A DNA stretch of 45,401 nt from Halobacteriales archaeon QS_9_67_17 (GTDB taxonomy: Archaea; Halobacteriota; Halobacteria; Halobacteriales; Haloarculaceae): contig PXSB01000084.1 in NCBI GenBank assembly GCA_003023185.1, forward strand, positions 1 to 45,401. The letters run 5' to 3'. Positions 24,731 to 32,977 of the stretch are shown here, piece after piece. The notes below the pieces were generated by a model. It was not told where the DNA came from and did no database searches. It saw only the letters and a list, made by a program, of their open reading frames with translations. Numbering within the stretch: the first letter of the stretch is position 1; the number at the start of each line of letters is the position of its first letter. The position numbers and the translations under genes are program-made.

Positions 24731-26092
24731 TCACAGCACGGCTTCGACGGTCTCTCGCGCCCGGTCGACGAGCGCGTCAACGTCCTCCGCCTCGGCGTAG
24801 ATCCGAATGTACGGCTCCGTTCCCGACGGGCGCACGAGCACCCACGACGCGTCCGGCCGTTCGACGCGGACGCCGTACTCCGTGTCGACCTCGCCGTCGG
24901 GAAACGCCGCCGGGAGCCGGTCGGTGAGCGCCGCCATCACCCGCACCTTCTCGTCGTCCGGACAGGGCACCGACACCTTCCGGTACGGTCGCTCCGTCAC
25001 CGGGTCGCGCAGGCCGTCCAGTCCCGACTCCGCGACGAGCCGGGTCAGCACCGCCGCGCTCGCGACGCCGTCGATCCACGGGCCGAACACGGGGTGGACG
25101 TGTTTCCACGGCTCGGCCGCGAAGGCGACGCCCGTCTCCGCCTCATCGCGGACCGCGGCGATGCCCTCGTGGAGCGCGCCGAGTCGCACGCGCTCGACCC
25201 GACCGCCCGCGGCCCGGACCCGCTCGTCGATGCGGGCGGAGGCGTTCGGCGTCGTCACGACCACCGGGTCCGCCGTCGCGGCCTCGCGCACGAACCGCTC
25301 GGCCAGCACCGCGAGCACGGTGTCCTCGTGGACCACCTCGCCGTCGCCGTCGACGATCACGATTCGGTCGGCGTCGCCGTCGTGACCGATGCCGAACGCC
25401 GCGTCGCCGTCGCGGACGAACGCCCGGAGTTCCGACAGCGAGTCCGCGGTCGGCTTCGACTCTCGCGCCGGGAAGTGGCCGTCGACCTGTGCGTTGAGCG
25501 CGACGACATCCGCCCCGAGCGCGCGCAGCACTGCCGGCGTCGCGACGCTCGCCATCCCGGTGCCACAGCCGACCGCGACGCGCAGGCCGTCGGGGTCCGC
25601 GCCGATACCTCGAGCGTACTCGGCGACGGCGTCCCGGTAGTCGGGGAGCACGTCCGCGCGCTCGGCGTCGCCGAACTGGTCCCACGGCACCGGTCGCTCG
25701 TCGGCTTCGACCCGCGTCTCGACCGCGCGTTCGGCCTCGCGGTCGTACTCCTCGCCGTCGACGAACAGCTTCAGTCCGTTGTCCGTCGGCGGATTGTGAC
25801 TCGCCGTCACCATGATCCCGCGTCGCCCCTGCGCGGCGTACGCGAGCGCGGGCGTCGGCACCGGACCGAGTCGGACGACGCGCGCGCCGCCGGACTGGAG
25901 ACCGCTGGCGACGGCGTCCGCCAATGCCGTGCCCGTCTCGCGGCCGTCGCGACCGACGGCGAACACCGGCGTTTCGTCGGACCCCGCCTCACGTGCGTGC
26001 TGGGCGGCCGCGCGGCCGACCGCCAGCGCCGCCGCCGGAGTGACTCGGTCGCGAACGTCGCCGCGGATACCCGCGGTGCCGAACAGCTCCAT
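24731..26092 (-). CDS. Phosphohexomutase-family enzyme (annotated type: phosphoglucosamine/phosphomannomutase)
   Basis: 453 residues with the four domains of alpha-D-phosphohexomutases. The start FGTAGIRGDV, phosphoserine loop TASHNPPTDNG (Ser98), metal loop DGDADR (about 238-243) and C-terminal phosphate loop RPSGTEP are present. The sugar-recognition loop, usually GExSGH, reads AAEPWKHV (326-332). This suggests a substrate other than the classical hexose phosphates. Given the adjacent nucleoside genes, a phosphopentomutase role is one option, but this is not shown. Starts at ATG 26092 and is co-directional with the importer. Confidence 0.88.
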   Translation of the reverse strand: MELFGTAGIRGDVRDRVTPAAALAVGRAAAQHAREAGSDETPVFAVGRDGRETGTALADAVASGLQSGGARVVRLGPVPTPALAYAAQGRRGIMVTASHNPPTDNGLKLFVDGEEYDREAERAVETRVEADERPVPWDQFGDAERADVLPDYRDAVAEYARGIGADPDGLRVAVGCGTGMASVATPAVLRALGADVVALNAQVDGHFPARESKPTADSLSELRAFVRDGDAAFGIGHDGDADRIVIVDGDGEVVHEDTVLAVLAERFVREAATADPVVVTTPNASARIDERVRAAGGRVERVRLGALHEGIAAVRDEAETGVAFAAEPWKHVHPVFGPWIDGVASAAVLTRLVAESGLDGLRDPVTERPYRKVSVPCPDDEKVRVMAALTDRLPAAFPDGEVDTEYGVRVERPDASWVLVRPSGTEPYIRIYAEAEDVDALVDRARETVEAVL

Positions 26093-26188
26093 ACCGTGAG
26101 TTGCAGACCGGGGTATTTCAACCGTACCGTCCGCGGGTAGTGTTCAGATACGCATAAAGGAGCCGCCATAGGCAGTGTGCCAAGCTTG

Positions 26189-26295
26189 GAAGCCCCCGCC
26201 GGCTCGACTCCCGGGCCTCGCTGCGCGCGCTCCCTCCGGTCGCGTGCTTGCGTCGACCGGGTTCGTCGACCCGACGGCCCCTTCCAGTCCCACCC
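26189..26295 (-). repeat. Interspersed haloarchaeal intergenic repeat, copy 2
   Basis: Runs from GAAGCCCCCGCCGG to GGCCCCTTCCAGTCCCACCC on the plus strand, the reverse of copy 1. It fills most of the gene-free 26093-26365 interval. The interior has CTCGCTGCGCGCGC, also similar to copy 1. Apparent ORFs through it are Gly/Arg/Pro-rich and not credible. Confidence 0.7.
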
Positions 26296-26365
26296 GACCG
26301 CACTCGCTCGGGCAGCCATCGTCTATCTGAACACCGCCCGCGCGCCTCAAAGTGAGAATCAGCGA

Positions 26366-26815
26366 CTACAACTCGACGCCGCTGGGGATGAGCGAGTGTT
26401 GGCGCAACAGCCCGCCGTCCGCGTCGTAGACGAGGAACGTTCCCTTGTGCTGTTCGAGGAAGTGGTCGCCGTCGATGGAGACTTGGATGCGATACCGGTG
26501 CTGTTCGTCCGTCTCCTTGCCGTACTCGCGTGCGGCGTCGATGAATCGGAGTACGTCGTCGCTGTCGGCGTTGAGTTCGAGGACGAACTCGCCGGTCACG
26601 CGGTTGGTAACGGAGACGACTGCCTCCGGCGATTCGTCTATCGGGCCTTGGAGCCGGCAGGCCACGTCGACCTCGTCGGCCGCGAGCGGTTCGCCCGTCG
26701 CGTCGGTGAGCCGCTCGGCCAACTGATCGGACGGCCCCTCGAAGTCGATGGCCACCGTCGGAACCCCCGAGGTGTCGAGATTGCTTGCCTCCAGCGTGAA
26801 GTAGTCGCGCCGCAT
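26366..26815 (-). CDS. Haloarchaeal conserved protein, DUF5793-like
   Basis: 149-residue soluble acidic protein starting MRRDYFTLEASNL, a start I associate with DUF5793. It is mostly beta: VPTVAIDFEGPSD, EVDVACRLQGP, AVVSVTNRVTGEFVLELNAD, a helix (VLRFIDAAREYGKE), then YRIQVSIDGDHFLEQHKGTFL. Function unknown. It is divergent from the membrane gene at 26925. Confidence 0.8.
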   Translation of the reverse strand: MRRDYFTLEASNLDTSGVPTVAIDFEGPSDQLAERLTDATGEPLAADEVDVACRLQGPIDESPEAVVSVTNRVTGEFVLELNADSDDVLRFIDAAREYGKETDEQHRYRIQVSIDGDHFLEQHKGTFLVYDADGGLLRQHSLIPSGVEL

Positions 26816-26895
26816 CTACACACGCTTAGCGGCGCGTCGGCAAGAACGTAACGGGGCCGGCAGGGCCCGCACGGCCCGCAGTCCAGCCCGACAGG

Positions 26896-26900
26896 TTTTA
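26896..26900 (+). promoter_or_regulatory. TATA-like box of the 26925 gene
   Basis: TTTTA centred 27 nt before the ATG, giving a leaderless transcript and supporting that start. Confidence 0.5.
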
Positions 26901-26924
26901 CTCACGGGCCGCGCGCGAGCACAC

Positions 26925-27428
26925 ATGGCGTGGGTCGACCCCGAGTACGCCGGCGAGTTCGCGGTGGTGTCCGCGTGGCTCGCGGCGCTGCTCCCGTGGT
27001 CCGTCTCGTTGAGTTCGCCGGCAGGCGGTCGCTTCGTCGTCGTCCGGTTCCCGTTCGTCGCCTTCCAGTTTCTCTTCGGCATCGAACTCGGGGCCGCCGA
27101 GGTGCCCGTACTGCCGATGTGGGCGGCCCCGGATTTCCCGCAGAGCACCGGCGTCGCGACCGCGTACACGGTCTGGCTGGCGGGCGGCGTCGCTGTCGCG
27201 GGCGCGGTGGCGCTCTCTGTCGTCTACTACGCCCGCGAGGCGGATGTCGAGACGAAGGCCCCGGTCGACCCGGCGCGGCTCATGGGTGGGCTGTTGACGC
27301 TCGGCGGCGTGTCGCTGCTCGCGGCCGTCGGACTCCTCTTCGGCTCCTACGCTGGGGTCACGGTGCCCGTCGGTGCGCTCATCGTGCCGGTGCTCGGCGT
27401 CGCACTGCTTCGGACGGATGCTCGGTAG
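26925..27428 (+). CDS. Haloarchaeal membrane protein of unknown function (possibly TIGR04206-like)
   Basis: 167 residues with about four to five hydrophobic segments: EFAVVSAWLAALLPWSVS, FVAFQFLFGIEL, TVWLAGGVAVAGAVALSVVY, GGLLTLGGVSLLAAVGLLFG and VPVGALIVPVLGVALL. It recalls a haloarchaeal family annotated TIGR04206, but I am not certain. It ends 11 bp from the stop of the convergent secretion gene. Confidence 0.7.
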   Translation: MAWVDPEYAGEFAVVSAWLAALLPWSVSLSSPAGGRFVVVRFPFVAFQFLFGIELGAAEVPVLPMWAAPDFPQSTGVATAYTVWLAGGVAVAGAVALSVVYYAREADVETKAPVDPARLMGGLLTLGGVSLLAAVGLLFGSYAGVTVPVGALIVPVLGVALLRTDAR

Positions 27429-27439
27429 AGAATTTGGCT

Positions 27440-30400
27440 TCAGGCCGGAACCGGCAGCAGTAGCAGCGCTAGATACGCGACGGCGATCATCAGGGTGGCG
27501 TGCTTCGCGCCCGAGAGCAGGTCGCCCTGACTGAGTTTGCCGGCGGTGAAGCCGGAGACGGCACCCTGAATGATCGTGCTGTGGAGCATGACCGTCGCGT
27601 ACGCGCCGGTCTGTCGCTGGCCGCTGGTGCCGGTGAGGCCAGCACCGAGTCCGGTGCCGGGGACGCTCTGCCCGCCCGCACCGCCCGTCAGTTCGCTTCC
27701 CGAGGGGAGCGCCGGGATGAAGATGAGCACGAGCGCCGCAACGATGCCGATGAACACGAAAAACGAGATGTAGATGATGAGCACGTAGATGATGAGCTCC
27801 TGTCGGCGGCGACGCTCCAGCCGGCGGTCAGTCTGTGCCTCGTCGGCGGCGATGCGCAACACCGGCGCGACATCGTCGCTGGCGTGGACGGCGTTCACGA
27901 TGAGGACGACTGCACGGGCCGCCAGCGGCGACTCCGCCCGCGACGCGAACCGCACCAGCGCGTCCGACGTCTTCGCGCCGAACTCGATGTCCCGCCGAAC
28001 CTGTCGGATGAGGTCCGTCAGCCCGGGGACGCTCTCGGGGTCGAGTTCCCTGATGCTCCGGGTGACACCCATCCCCGCCTCGGTCCGGTCGGCCAGCCGG
28101 TCGATGAAGTCGGGGAGTGCGCGCTCGATGCGCTTGAGCCGGCTGCTGGAGACGTACTCCGCGACCGAGAACGGGGCGAGCACCAGCAGCGTTCCCTGAA
28201 TCACGTAGTCGTCAACCGTCGAGATGCTCACTGTTCCGGTCGAGTACAGTTCGTACAGCTGAACGAACACGTACGTGGTCGCGATTGCCGTCGAGACGTA
28301 CAGCACCGTCAGCGGCGACCGCACCGCCGCGTCGAGCGGATTGGCGATGGTTTGCCGAACCCCACGAAGCCGGTCGTACATGTAGATCCGTTCGAGGTTC
28401 GCGCGGTCGGTCGGCAGTGCGCCGCCGTCGGTCACAGCCCTGTCGGACGTCTCCTCCGACGACGACGGCCCGCCCCGGTGGAGCATCTCTGCACCGATCT
28501 CAGCGACGCCGCCCTCGCTGTCCAGTCCCAGCTCCGCGGTGAGCCTGCCCAGATACGACATGAATCCAATCGTCGTGAGCGGGATGATCACGTAGACGAA
28601 CACGCGCAACGGGCCGAGCGTGTCGCCAAACAGGAGGCCGATGATGACGAGGATGGTGATGAGAAACAGCGGGCCGGCGACGAGCAGCGCGACGTACCCC
28701 TCGGCGAGCGCGGCCAGTTCCTCCAACACCTGTTGTTGGCGCGTCTGTCTGTCGTCCTTGTACTTCTCGTACTCCTCGCGGAAGTACTCCGACATCGACC
28801 GGCCCGTCCGGAGCACGTCGCTGAGATTCTCCGCGAAGTTGGCGAACTCCGTGCTCGGGGTCGTCTGCGCCAGTCGGCGGGTAGCGTTCAGGAAGTCGGC
28901 GTTCGAAAACTGCATGTCGCGGAGGCTAACGACCAGCTCCTCGGCGGCCTCGCCGAAGTAGTCGCTGTTCTGCCCGGTGATCTCGACGAGTTTTTTGTGG
29001 GTCATCCCGCTGCGCGAGAGCGCGAACATGAACGCGACGGTGCGGGGAAGCGACTCGTCGATGCCGGCCTCTCGCTTGTCGGCGATCTGTCGCGGCTGAT
29101 ACCACCGATAGAGATACACGAGCACGCCCGTACCGACCCCGTTGACCACGCCACCGACGACGAAGGCGGCGACCACCTGTGCCGGCGTCAGATCCGGAAA
29201 CGCGAGTTGGCCGGCGAGGAACTCCAGTTGCCCGGGAAGTTCGGACCTGAGCATCGCCTCCGGCACCGCCAACAGGTCGAAGACGAATCCGATGGCGGCG
29301 ATACCGAGCAGCGAGCCGGCCATCACACACAGGCTGGCGTACAGCAGCGTCTTGGCCGCGTACACGCGGTACGTGACGCCGAGTCGCGCCGACTGGACGA
29401 GCCCTTCCCGCCGTACCTGTCGCGGCGTGTTGTTGTCGACGTACGACCCGAACAGCTGGAGCGCGATGCGATTGAGTTGGCGATTGGTGCTTTCGAGCCG
29501 CGAGCCGACGACGAGCGCGTCCATCTCCTCGTCGATCTCCGACAGCACGGCGGCCGGGTCGCGCGCGTATCGGTTGATCACTGCCGTGAACTCCTCGTAG
29601 CCGTCGACCTCCTGATCGACGAGATACGCCATGATGCGTCGCCGGTTGCGGAACTCCTCGCGGAACTCCCGCTCCGACCAGCCGTTGGTTTGCCGGATCT
29701 GCTCGAGCACGCGACTGTCCGTGTACTCACCGCTGACCGAGTCGGTCGCCGGGTCCCACGAGTAGAGATCCGAGAAGTTCAGCTCGCCCGTCCGGTCGTC
29801 GATGTTGCCGATCTCGACGACGCTGTCGGCCCGGCGCACGCGCTCGTCGCCCTGTCGTGACAGCGTCTGGACGCTCAGGATGTCGAGCGACTGCACCATC
29901 GCGCGGGGGACGTTGATCGGGTCGTTCTCCAGCCGGTTGATGACGGTCTGGACGGAGTCGGCGTGCATCGTCGAGTAGGTCGTGTGCCCGGTGTTCATCG
30001 CCTGAAACAGCGTGAGCGCCTCCTCGCCGCGGACCTCGCCGACGATGATGTACTCCGGTCGGTGGCGCAGCGCCGAGCGGAGCAGCGCGTACATCCCGAT
30101 GTCGGCCGCCTCCGAGAGCCGTTCGCGCGTGATGTTCGACAGCCAGTTGTCGTGTGCCAGCGATATCTCGCGGGTGTCCTCGATGGTGACCACCTTCGAG
30201 CCGGGCGGGAGGAACATCGAGACGGCGTTCATACTCGTGGTCTTTCCCGAGGCCGTGCCGCCCGCGAAGATGAGATTCATCCGATTCTCGATGGCCAGCC
30301 AGAAGTATGCCATCTGCTCGACGGTGAACGTGCCGTAGTTGATGAGGTCCACCGGCGTCATCGTGTCCTCGTCGTACTGCCGGATGGTGAACGCGGAGCC

Positions 30401-31048
30401 GTGTGCTGACACCTCCTCCGTGTAGACGAGTTCGGCACGCGACCCGTCGGGTAGCGTCGCGTTGCTGATCGGCTCCGCGACGCTGAGTTGCCGGTCCGAC
30501 ATCTGTCCCAAGCGGACGATCAGGTCGTCGAGGTCCGCCCGCCCGAAGGAGATGTTCGTCTTCAGGTCGGTGTAGCCGTCGTGATAGACGAAGATGGGGA
30601 TGTCGTAGCCGTCACACGAGATGTCCTCGATGTGCGGGTCGTGCATGATCGGCTGGATGCGGTGGTAGCCGGTGAAGTCCCGGTCGATGTAGTAGAGATA
30701 CTTGTGGAACTCCTCGACCGTGATGTCCGCACCGTACTGTTCGAGCGTCTCCTCCAGTTGCGACCGCAACACGTCCTCCTCGTCGATCTCGACCTCGGTG
30801 GTCGTGTACAGCAAATGGTTACGAATGTCGCCCTTCAGCGATGCGAGCAGTCGCTCTTGGGCGGTCGTGAGCGACGGCTCGACCACGTGATACCGCAGTT
30901 CGTTGGCCTCGAGGTCGTCGTATATCGAGACGAACGAGAACGGGGCATCCACCCAGTAGCGCTCCTGTTCGACGCAGTTTACCGGCACGTCGTACGAGGT
31001 GAGCGGCTCGTGGTTGTCGAACCGATAGGTGCCCACGTCGACGGACAC
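27440..31048 (-). CDS. Fused type IV pilus/secretion ATPase (PilB/TadA-like) and membrane platform (PilC/TadC-like)
   Basis: 1202 residues in one open frame. Residues 1 to about 505 are a VirB11/PilB-type ATPase: Walker A GGTASGKTT (263-271), Asp box TIEDTREIS, Walker B EYIIVGEVRGEEA (332-344) and His box GHTTYSTMHADS (354-365). From about 510 the chain continues as a PilC/TadC platform with two T2SSF modules and roughly eight to nine membrane helices, including the pairs near 565-600 and 635-665. Met509 (MDALVVGSRL) is where a separate PilC could once have started. In described archaeal systems these are two genes. A GTG at 31048 is the only in-frame start, but the best-placed ATG (31088) is out of frame, so the 5' end is uncertain. 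No pilin gene is adjacent. Confidence 0.93.
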   Translation of the reverse strand: MSVDVGTYRFDNHEPLTSYDVPVNCVEQERYWVDAPFSFVSIYDDLEANELRYHVVEPSLTTAQERLLASLKGDIRNHLLYTTTEVEIDEEDVLRSQLEETLEQYGADITVEEFHKYLYYIDRDFTGYHRIQPIMHDPHIEDISCDGYDIPIFVYHDGYTDLKTNISFGRADLDDLIVRLGQMSDRQLSVAEPISNATLPDGSRAELVYTEEVSAHGSAFTIRQYDEDTMTPVDLINYGTFTVEQMAYFWLAIENRMNLIFAGGTASGKTTSMNAVSMFLPPGSKVVTIEDTREISLAHDNWLSNITRERLSEAADIGMYALLRSALRHRPEYIIVGEVRGEEALTLFQAMNTGHTTYSTMHADSVQTVINRLENDPINVPRAMVQSLDILSVQTLSRQGDERVRRADSVVEIGNIDDRTGELNFSDLYSWDPATDSVSGEYTDSRVLEQIRQTNGWSEREFREEFRNRRRIMAYLVDQEVDGYEEFTAVINRYARDPAAVLSEIDEEMDALVVGSRLESTNRQLNRIALQLFGSYVDNNTPRQVRREGLVQSARLGVTYRVYAAKTLLYASLCVMAGSLLGIAAIGFVFDLLAVPEAMLRSELPGQLEFLAGQLAFPDLTPAQVVAAFVVGGVVNGVGTGVLVYLYRWYQPRQIADKREAGIDESLPRTVAFMFALSRSGMTHKKLVEITGQNSDYFGEAAEELVVSLRDMQFSNADFLNATRRLAQTTPSTEFANFAENLSDVLRTGRSMSEYFREEYEKYKDDRQTRQQQVLEELAALAEGYVALLVAGPLFLITILVIIGLLFGDTLGPLRVFVYVIIPLTTIGFMSYLGRLTAELGLDSEGGVAEIGAEMLHRGGPSSSEETSDRAVTDGGALPTDRANLERIYMYDRLRGVRQTIANPLDAAVRSPLTVLYVSTAIATTYVFVQLYELYSTGTVSISTVDDYVIQGTLLVLAPFSVAEYVSSSRLKRIERALPDFIDRLADRTEAGMGVTRSIRELDPESVPGLTDLIRQVRRDIEFGAKTSDALVRFASRAESPLAARAVVLIVNAVHASDDVAPVLRIAADEAQTDRRLERRRRQELIIYVLIIYISFFVFIGIVAALVLIFIPALPSGSELTGGAGGQSVPGTGLGAGLTGTSGQRQTGAYATVMLHSTIIQGAVSGFTAGKLSQGDLLSGAKHATLMIAVAYLALLLLPVPA

Positions 31049-31110
31049 GCCGGGGTTTGAGTCCCGCCCCCGGTGGGCTGGAGGCCATTACAGTTTAATT
31101 CTCCCTTGCG

Positions 31111-31120
31111 ATATTTAATA
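31111..31120 (-). promoter_or_regulatory. TATA-like box upstream of the secretion fusion gene
   Basis: TATTAAATAT on the minus strand, centred 27 nt before the ATG at 31088 and 67 nt before the GTG at 31048. The spacing fits the ATG, which is not in frame with the protein. Confidence 0.5.
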
Positions 31121-31140
31121 GGCGGGGTGGGCAAACCCGG

Positions 31141-31428
31141 TTACACGCCGGCGCGACTGGCGTAGATGTACACGAGACCGCCGAACGCGGTCATAGTGAT
31201 GCCGACGCCGACCAAGTTCGTGAGGCCGAACAGCGGTGCCGCGTTGACGCTCGTGGGATCCGAGAGACTCGGCACGTAGATGTTGAGCAGCGCGAACGCG
31301 ACGATACCGAGCCCGAGTGCGACGGTGACGAACGCCGAATACTGGAGGACGGAGGGAGACCGCTCGCGACGACTCGCGTACCACGTCGTCTCGGGATCAC
31401 GGTCGTCTCGGCCCCCACTCGCAGACAT
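31141..31428 (-). CDS. Small two-helix membrane protein upstream of the secretion gene
   Basis: 95 residues from MSASGGRDDRDPE. An N-terminal charged region of about 30 residues is followed by two hydrophobic helices: YSAFVTVALGLGIVAFALLNIYV and a second from LTNLVGVGITMTAFGG to the end. It is not a pilin, since no class III signal with a following hydrophobic N-helix is seen. Same strand as the fusion gene, about 90 bp upstream, but each has its own TATA-like box. No family recognised. Confidence 0.7.
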   Translation of the reverse strand: MSASGGRDDRDPETTWYASRRERSPSVLQYSAFVTVALGLGIVAFALLNIYVPSLSDPTSVNAAPLFGLTNLVGVGITMTAFGGLVYIYASRAGV

Positions 31429-31453
31429 ATATTGGTTGATACGACGCGGCCTC

Positions 31454-31459
31454 AAATTT
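31454..31459 (-). promoter_or_regulatory. TATA-like box of the small membrane protein gene
   Basis: AAATTT centred about 28 nt before the ATG at 31428; leaderless spacing. Confidence 0.4.
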
Positions 31460-31540
31460 CTGTGGGTGGACGAAACCGTACACCGAGCCCTTGCGTCCCG
31501 AAATCGGTGCCGCTAATTCGCTGCCGCTCCACGCGTCCGT

Positions 31541-32212
31541 ATGACCGAGGAGGACGCTGACCGACGGGCCGTGCGGACCACGTACGACCGCATCGCCCCG
31601 CACTTCTCGGAGACGCGCGCCCATCCGTGGCCGCAGATAACGGAGTTCCTCGACAGCCGGAACGGGGGCGTTGGTCTCGACCTCGGCTGTGGCAACGGCC
31701 GTCACGCCGAACCGCTGGCCGACCGGTGTGAGCGCGTCGTCGGCCTCGACATCTCGCGGTCGCTGCTCGACATCGCCGACGAACGAGCCGCCGAGCGAGG
31801 TGTCGAGGCCGGGTGGCTACAGGGCGACGCGGCCGCGGTCCCACTCCGAGCGGAGACCGTGGACCTCGCGCTCTACGTCGCCGCCCTCCACCATCTCCCG
31901 TCCCGTGAGGCCCGCCGGCAGAGTCTGGATGACCTCGCGCGCGTCCTCGCGGCGGACGGGCGAGCGCTCGTTAGCGTCTGGAGCGTCACCCACGGGAAGT
32001 TTGACGCCGAGTCGGGGTTCGACACGACCGTCGACTGGACGCTGCCCGATGGTGAGACGGTACCGCGCTACTACCACATCTACGATCCCGAGGAGTTCGC
32101 GGCGGACCTCGACGCCAGCGCGCTGGCCGTCGAACAGACGTTCACGGACAGCGGCAACTGCTTCGCTGTCGTGCGCGGGAAAGGGAAACGCACATATCAG
32201 ACCACCGGGTAG
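31541..32212 (+). CDS. Class I SAM methyltransferase, Trm9/ALKBH8-like (tRNA wobble uridine)
   Basis: 223 residues. The N-terminal YDRIAPHFSETRAHPWPQI is the characteristic opening of Trm9-type enzymes. SAM motif I is GLDLGCGNGRH, motif II VVGLDIS, and LALYVAALHHLPS follows. In eukaryotes Trm9 methylates carboxymethyluridine at the wobble position (U34) of certain tRNAs. Here the next gene, 33 bp downstream, is tRNA-Gly with anticodon UCC, which has such a U34. Substrate in archaea not shown. Confidence 0.85.
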   Translation: MTEEDADRRAVRTTYDRIAPHFSETRAHPWPQITEFLDSRNGGVGLDLGCGNGRHAEPLADRCERVVGLDISRSLLDIADERAAERGVEAGWLQGDAAAVPLRAETVDLALYVAALHHLPSREARRQSLDDLARVLAADGRALVSVWSVTHGKFDAESGFDTTVDWTLPDGETVPRYYHIYDPEEFAADLDASALAVEQTFTDSGNCFAVVRGKGKRTYQTTG

Positions 32213-32245
32213 CTAACGGTGCTGAGGAAAGAGCGAAGTGAGTGA

Positions 32246-32316
32246 GCGCCGGTGGTCTAATGGTATGACTTGGGCCTTCCAAGCCCACGATCCGGGTTCA
32301 ATTCCCGGCCGGTGCA
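32246..32316 (+). tRNA. tRNA-Gly (anticodon UCC)
   Basis: 71-nt cloverleaf. The acceptor stem GCGCCGG pairs with CCGGTGC (one G-U), with discriminator A at 32316. The anticodon arm is TGGGC-CTTCCAA-GCCCA with anticodon TCC. The T-arm is CCGGG-TTCAATT-CCCGG. CCA is not encoded. Confidence 0.96.
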
Positions 32317-32575
32317 TGGCGTGAATAACTGTTTTGCGGGCTTTGCTGACACGTCTGCGGGGTGGTCGCCATGAGCGTCGAGCGCGAGTCCGATGGATGG
32401 AGCGGAACATGCTTCCCCGCGACCCATCGAAGCCAGCAGGCCCCGAGAGCGTGAGGGCACACTACTACTCGGAACGGATGTGGTGACGCTCCGGAGTGGA
32501 CTGGATTCGGACACGCTGCTCGCGACGACCACGGCCCGTCGGTCGGGCGGTAGTCGCTGTTTCTACGGACGTAGG
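32317..32575. other. Gene-free interval between tRNA-Gly and vapC
   Basis: 259 bp with no credible gene on either strand. The available frames are Ser/Arg-rich or run antisense through the tRNA. I see no repeat of the tRNA 3' end here. The final TTAAATAGCGATC overlaps the vapC stop region. Confidence 0.5.
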
Positions 32576-32977
32576 TTAAATAGCGATCAACTCGAAGCCG
32601 TCGATGTCGACGTGTGAGAAGTCGCTGTCGCGGCCGACGAGTGGCTCACTCATGCCGAGAGCGATGGACACCACCATCGCATCGACGCGGCTCAGTTCTG
32701 GCTTGGTATCACTCACGAGGTGCTCCCCGTAGATGATGCCCGAGCGCCGGGCGTCTCCCTGATCGAGACCGACGACGGGCTTGTTCGCGAGCAGTGCTTC
32801 GTACTTTCGCTGGTTCAGAATCGGCTCCGTGCCGGCTCCAACGGCAGTGTAAATCTCGTGAACGACGGGAGTCGGGACGCGGATCGGACGACCGTCTATC
32901 TCTGCCTCGGTGGCGACCTCCTCAGCGCGCGGATCGTTCTCGTCGAGGGCAATCAGAAAGGAGGTGTCCAGAATCAC
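32576..32977 (-). CDS. vapC: VapC-type PIN-domain ribonuclease toxin
   Basis: 133 residues. It starts MILDTSFLIALDEND (first PIN Asp), has a Glu in PTPVVHEIYTAVG, RVDAMVVSIAL (Asp) and DSDFSHVDIDGFEL (Asp) at the end, the set of acidic residues that bind Mg2+ in PIN nucleases. VapC toxins cut RNA, often initiator tRNA or rRNA. Its start overlaps the antitoxin stop by 4 bp (ATGA). Located beside a tRNA gene, a common place for such modules. Confidence 0.93.
   Translation of the reverse strand: MILDTSFLIALDENDPRAEEVATEAEIDGRPIRVPTPVVHEIYTAVGAGTEPILNQRKYEALLANKPVVGLDQGDARRSGIIYGEHLVSDTKPELSRVDAMVVSIALGMSEPLVGRDSDFSHVDIDGFELIAI

Noticed and set aside
27500-29860. A 786-codon plus-strand frame inside the secretion fusion gene
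   Set aside because: Arg/Glu/His-rich shadow of the real gene; the minus strand has intact motifs throughout.
32317-32575. Integrated element scar after tRNA-Gly
   Set aside because: No copy of the tRNA-Gly 3' end and no integrase remnant can be seen, in contrast to tRNA-Arg.
32393-32617. A 74-codon plus-strand ORF downstream of tRNA-Gly
   Set aside because: Its end overlaps vapC on the other strand, its composition is not haloarchaeal (Arg/Ser/Thr-rich), and no promoter or family supports it.
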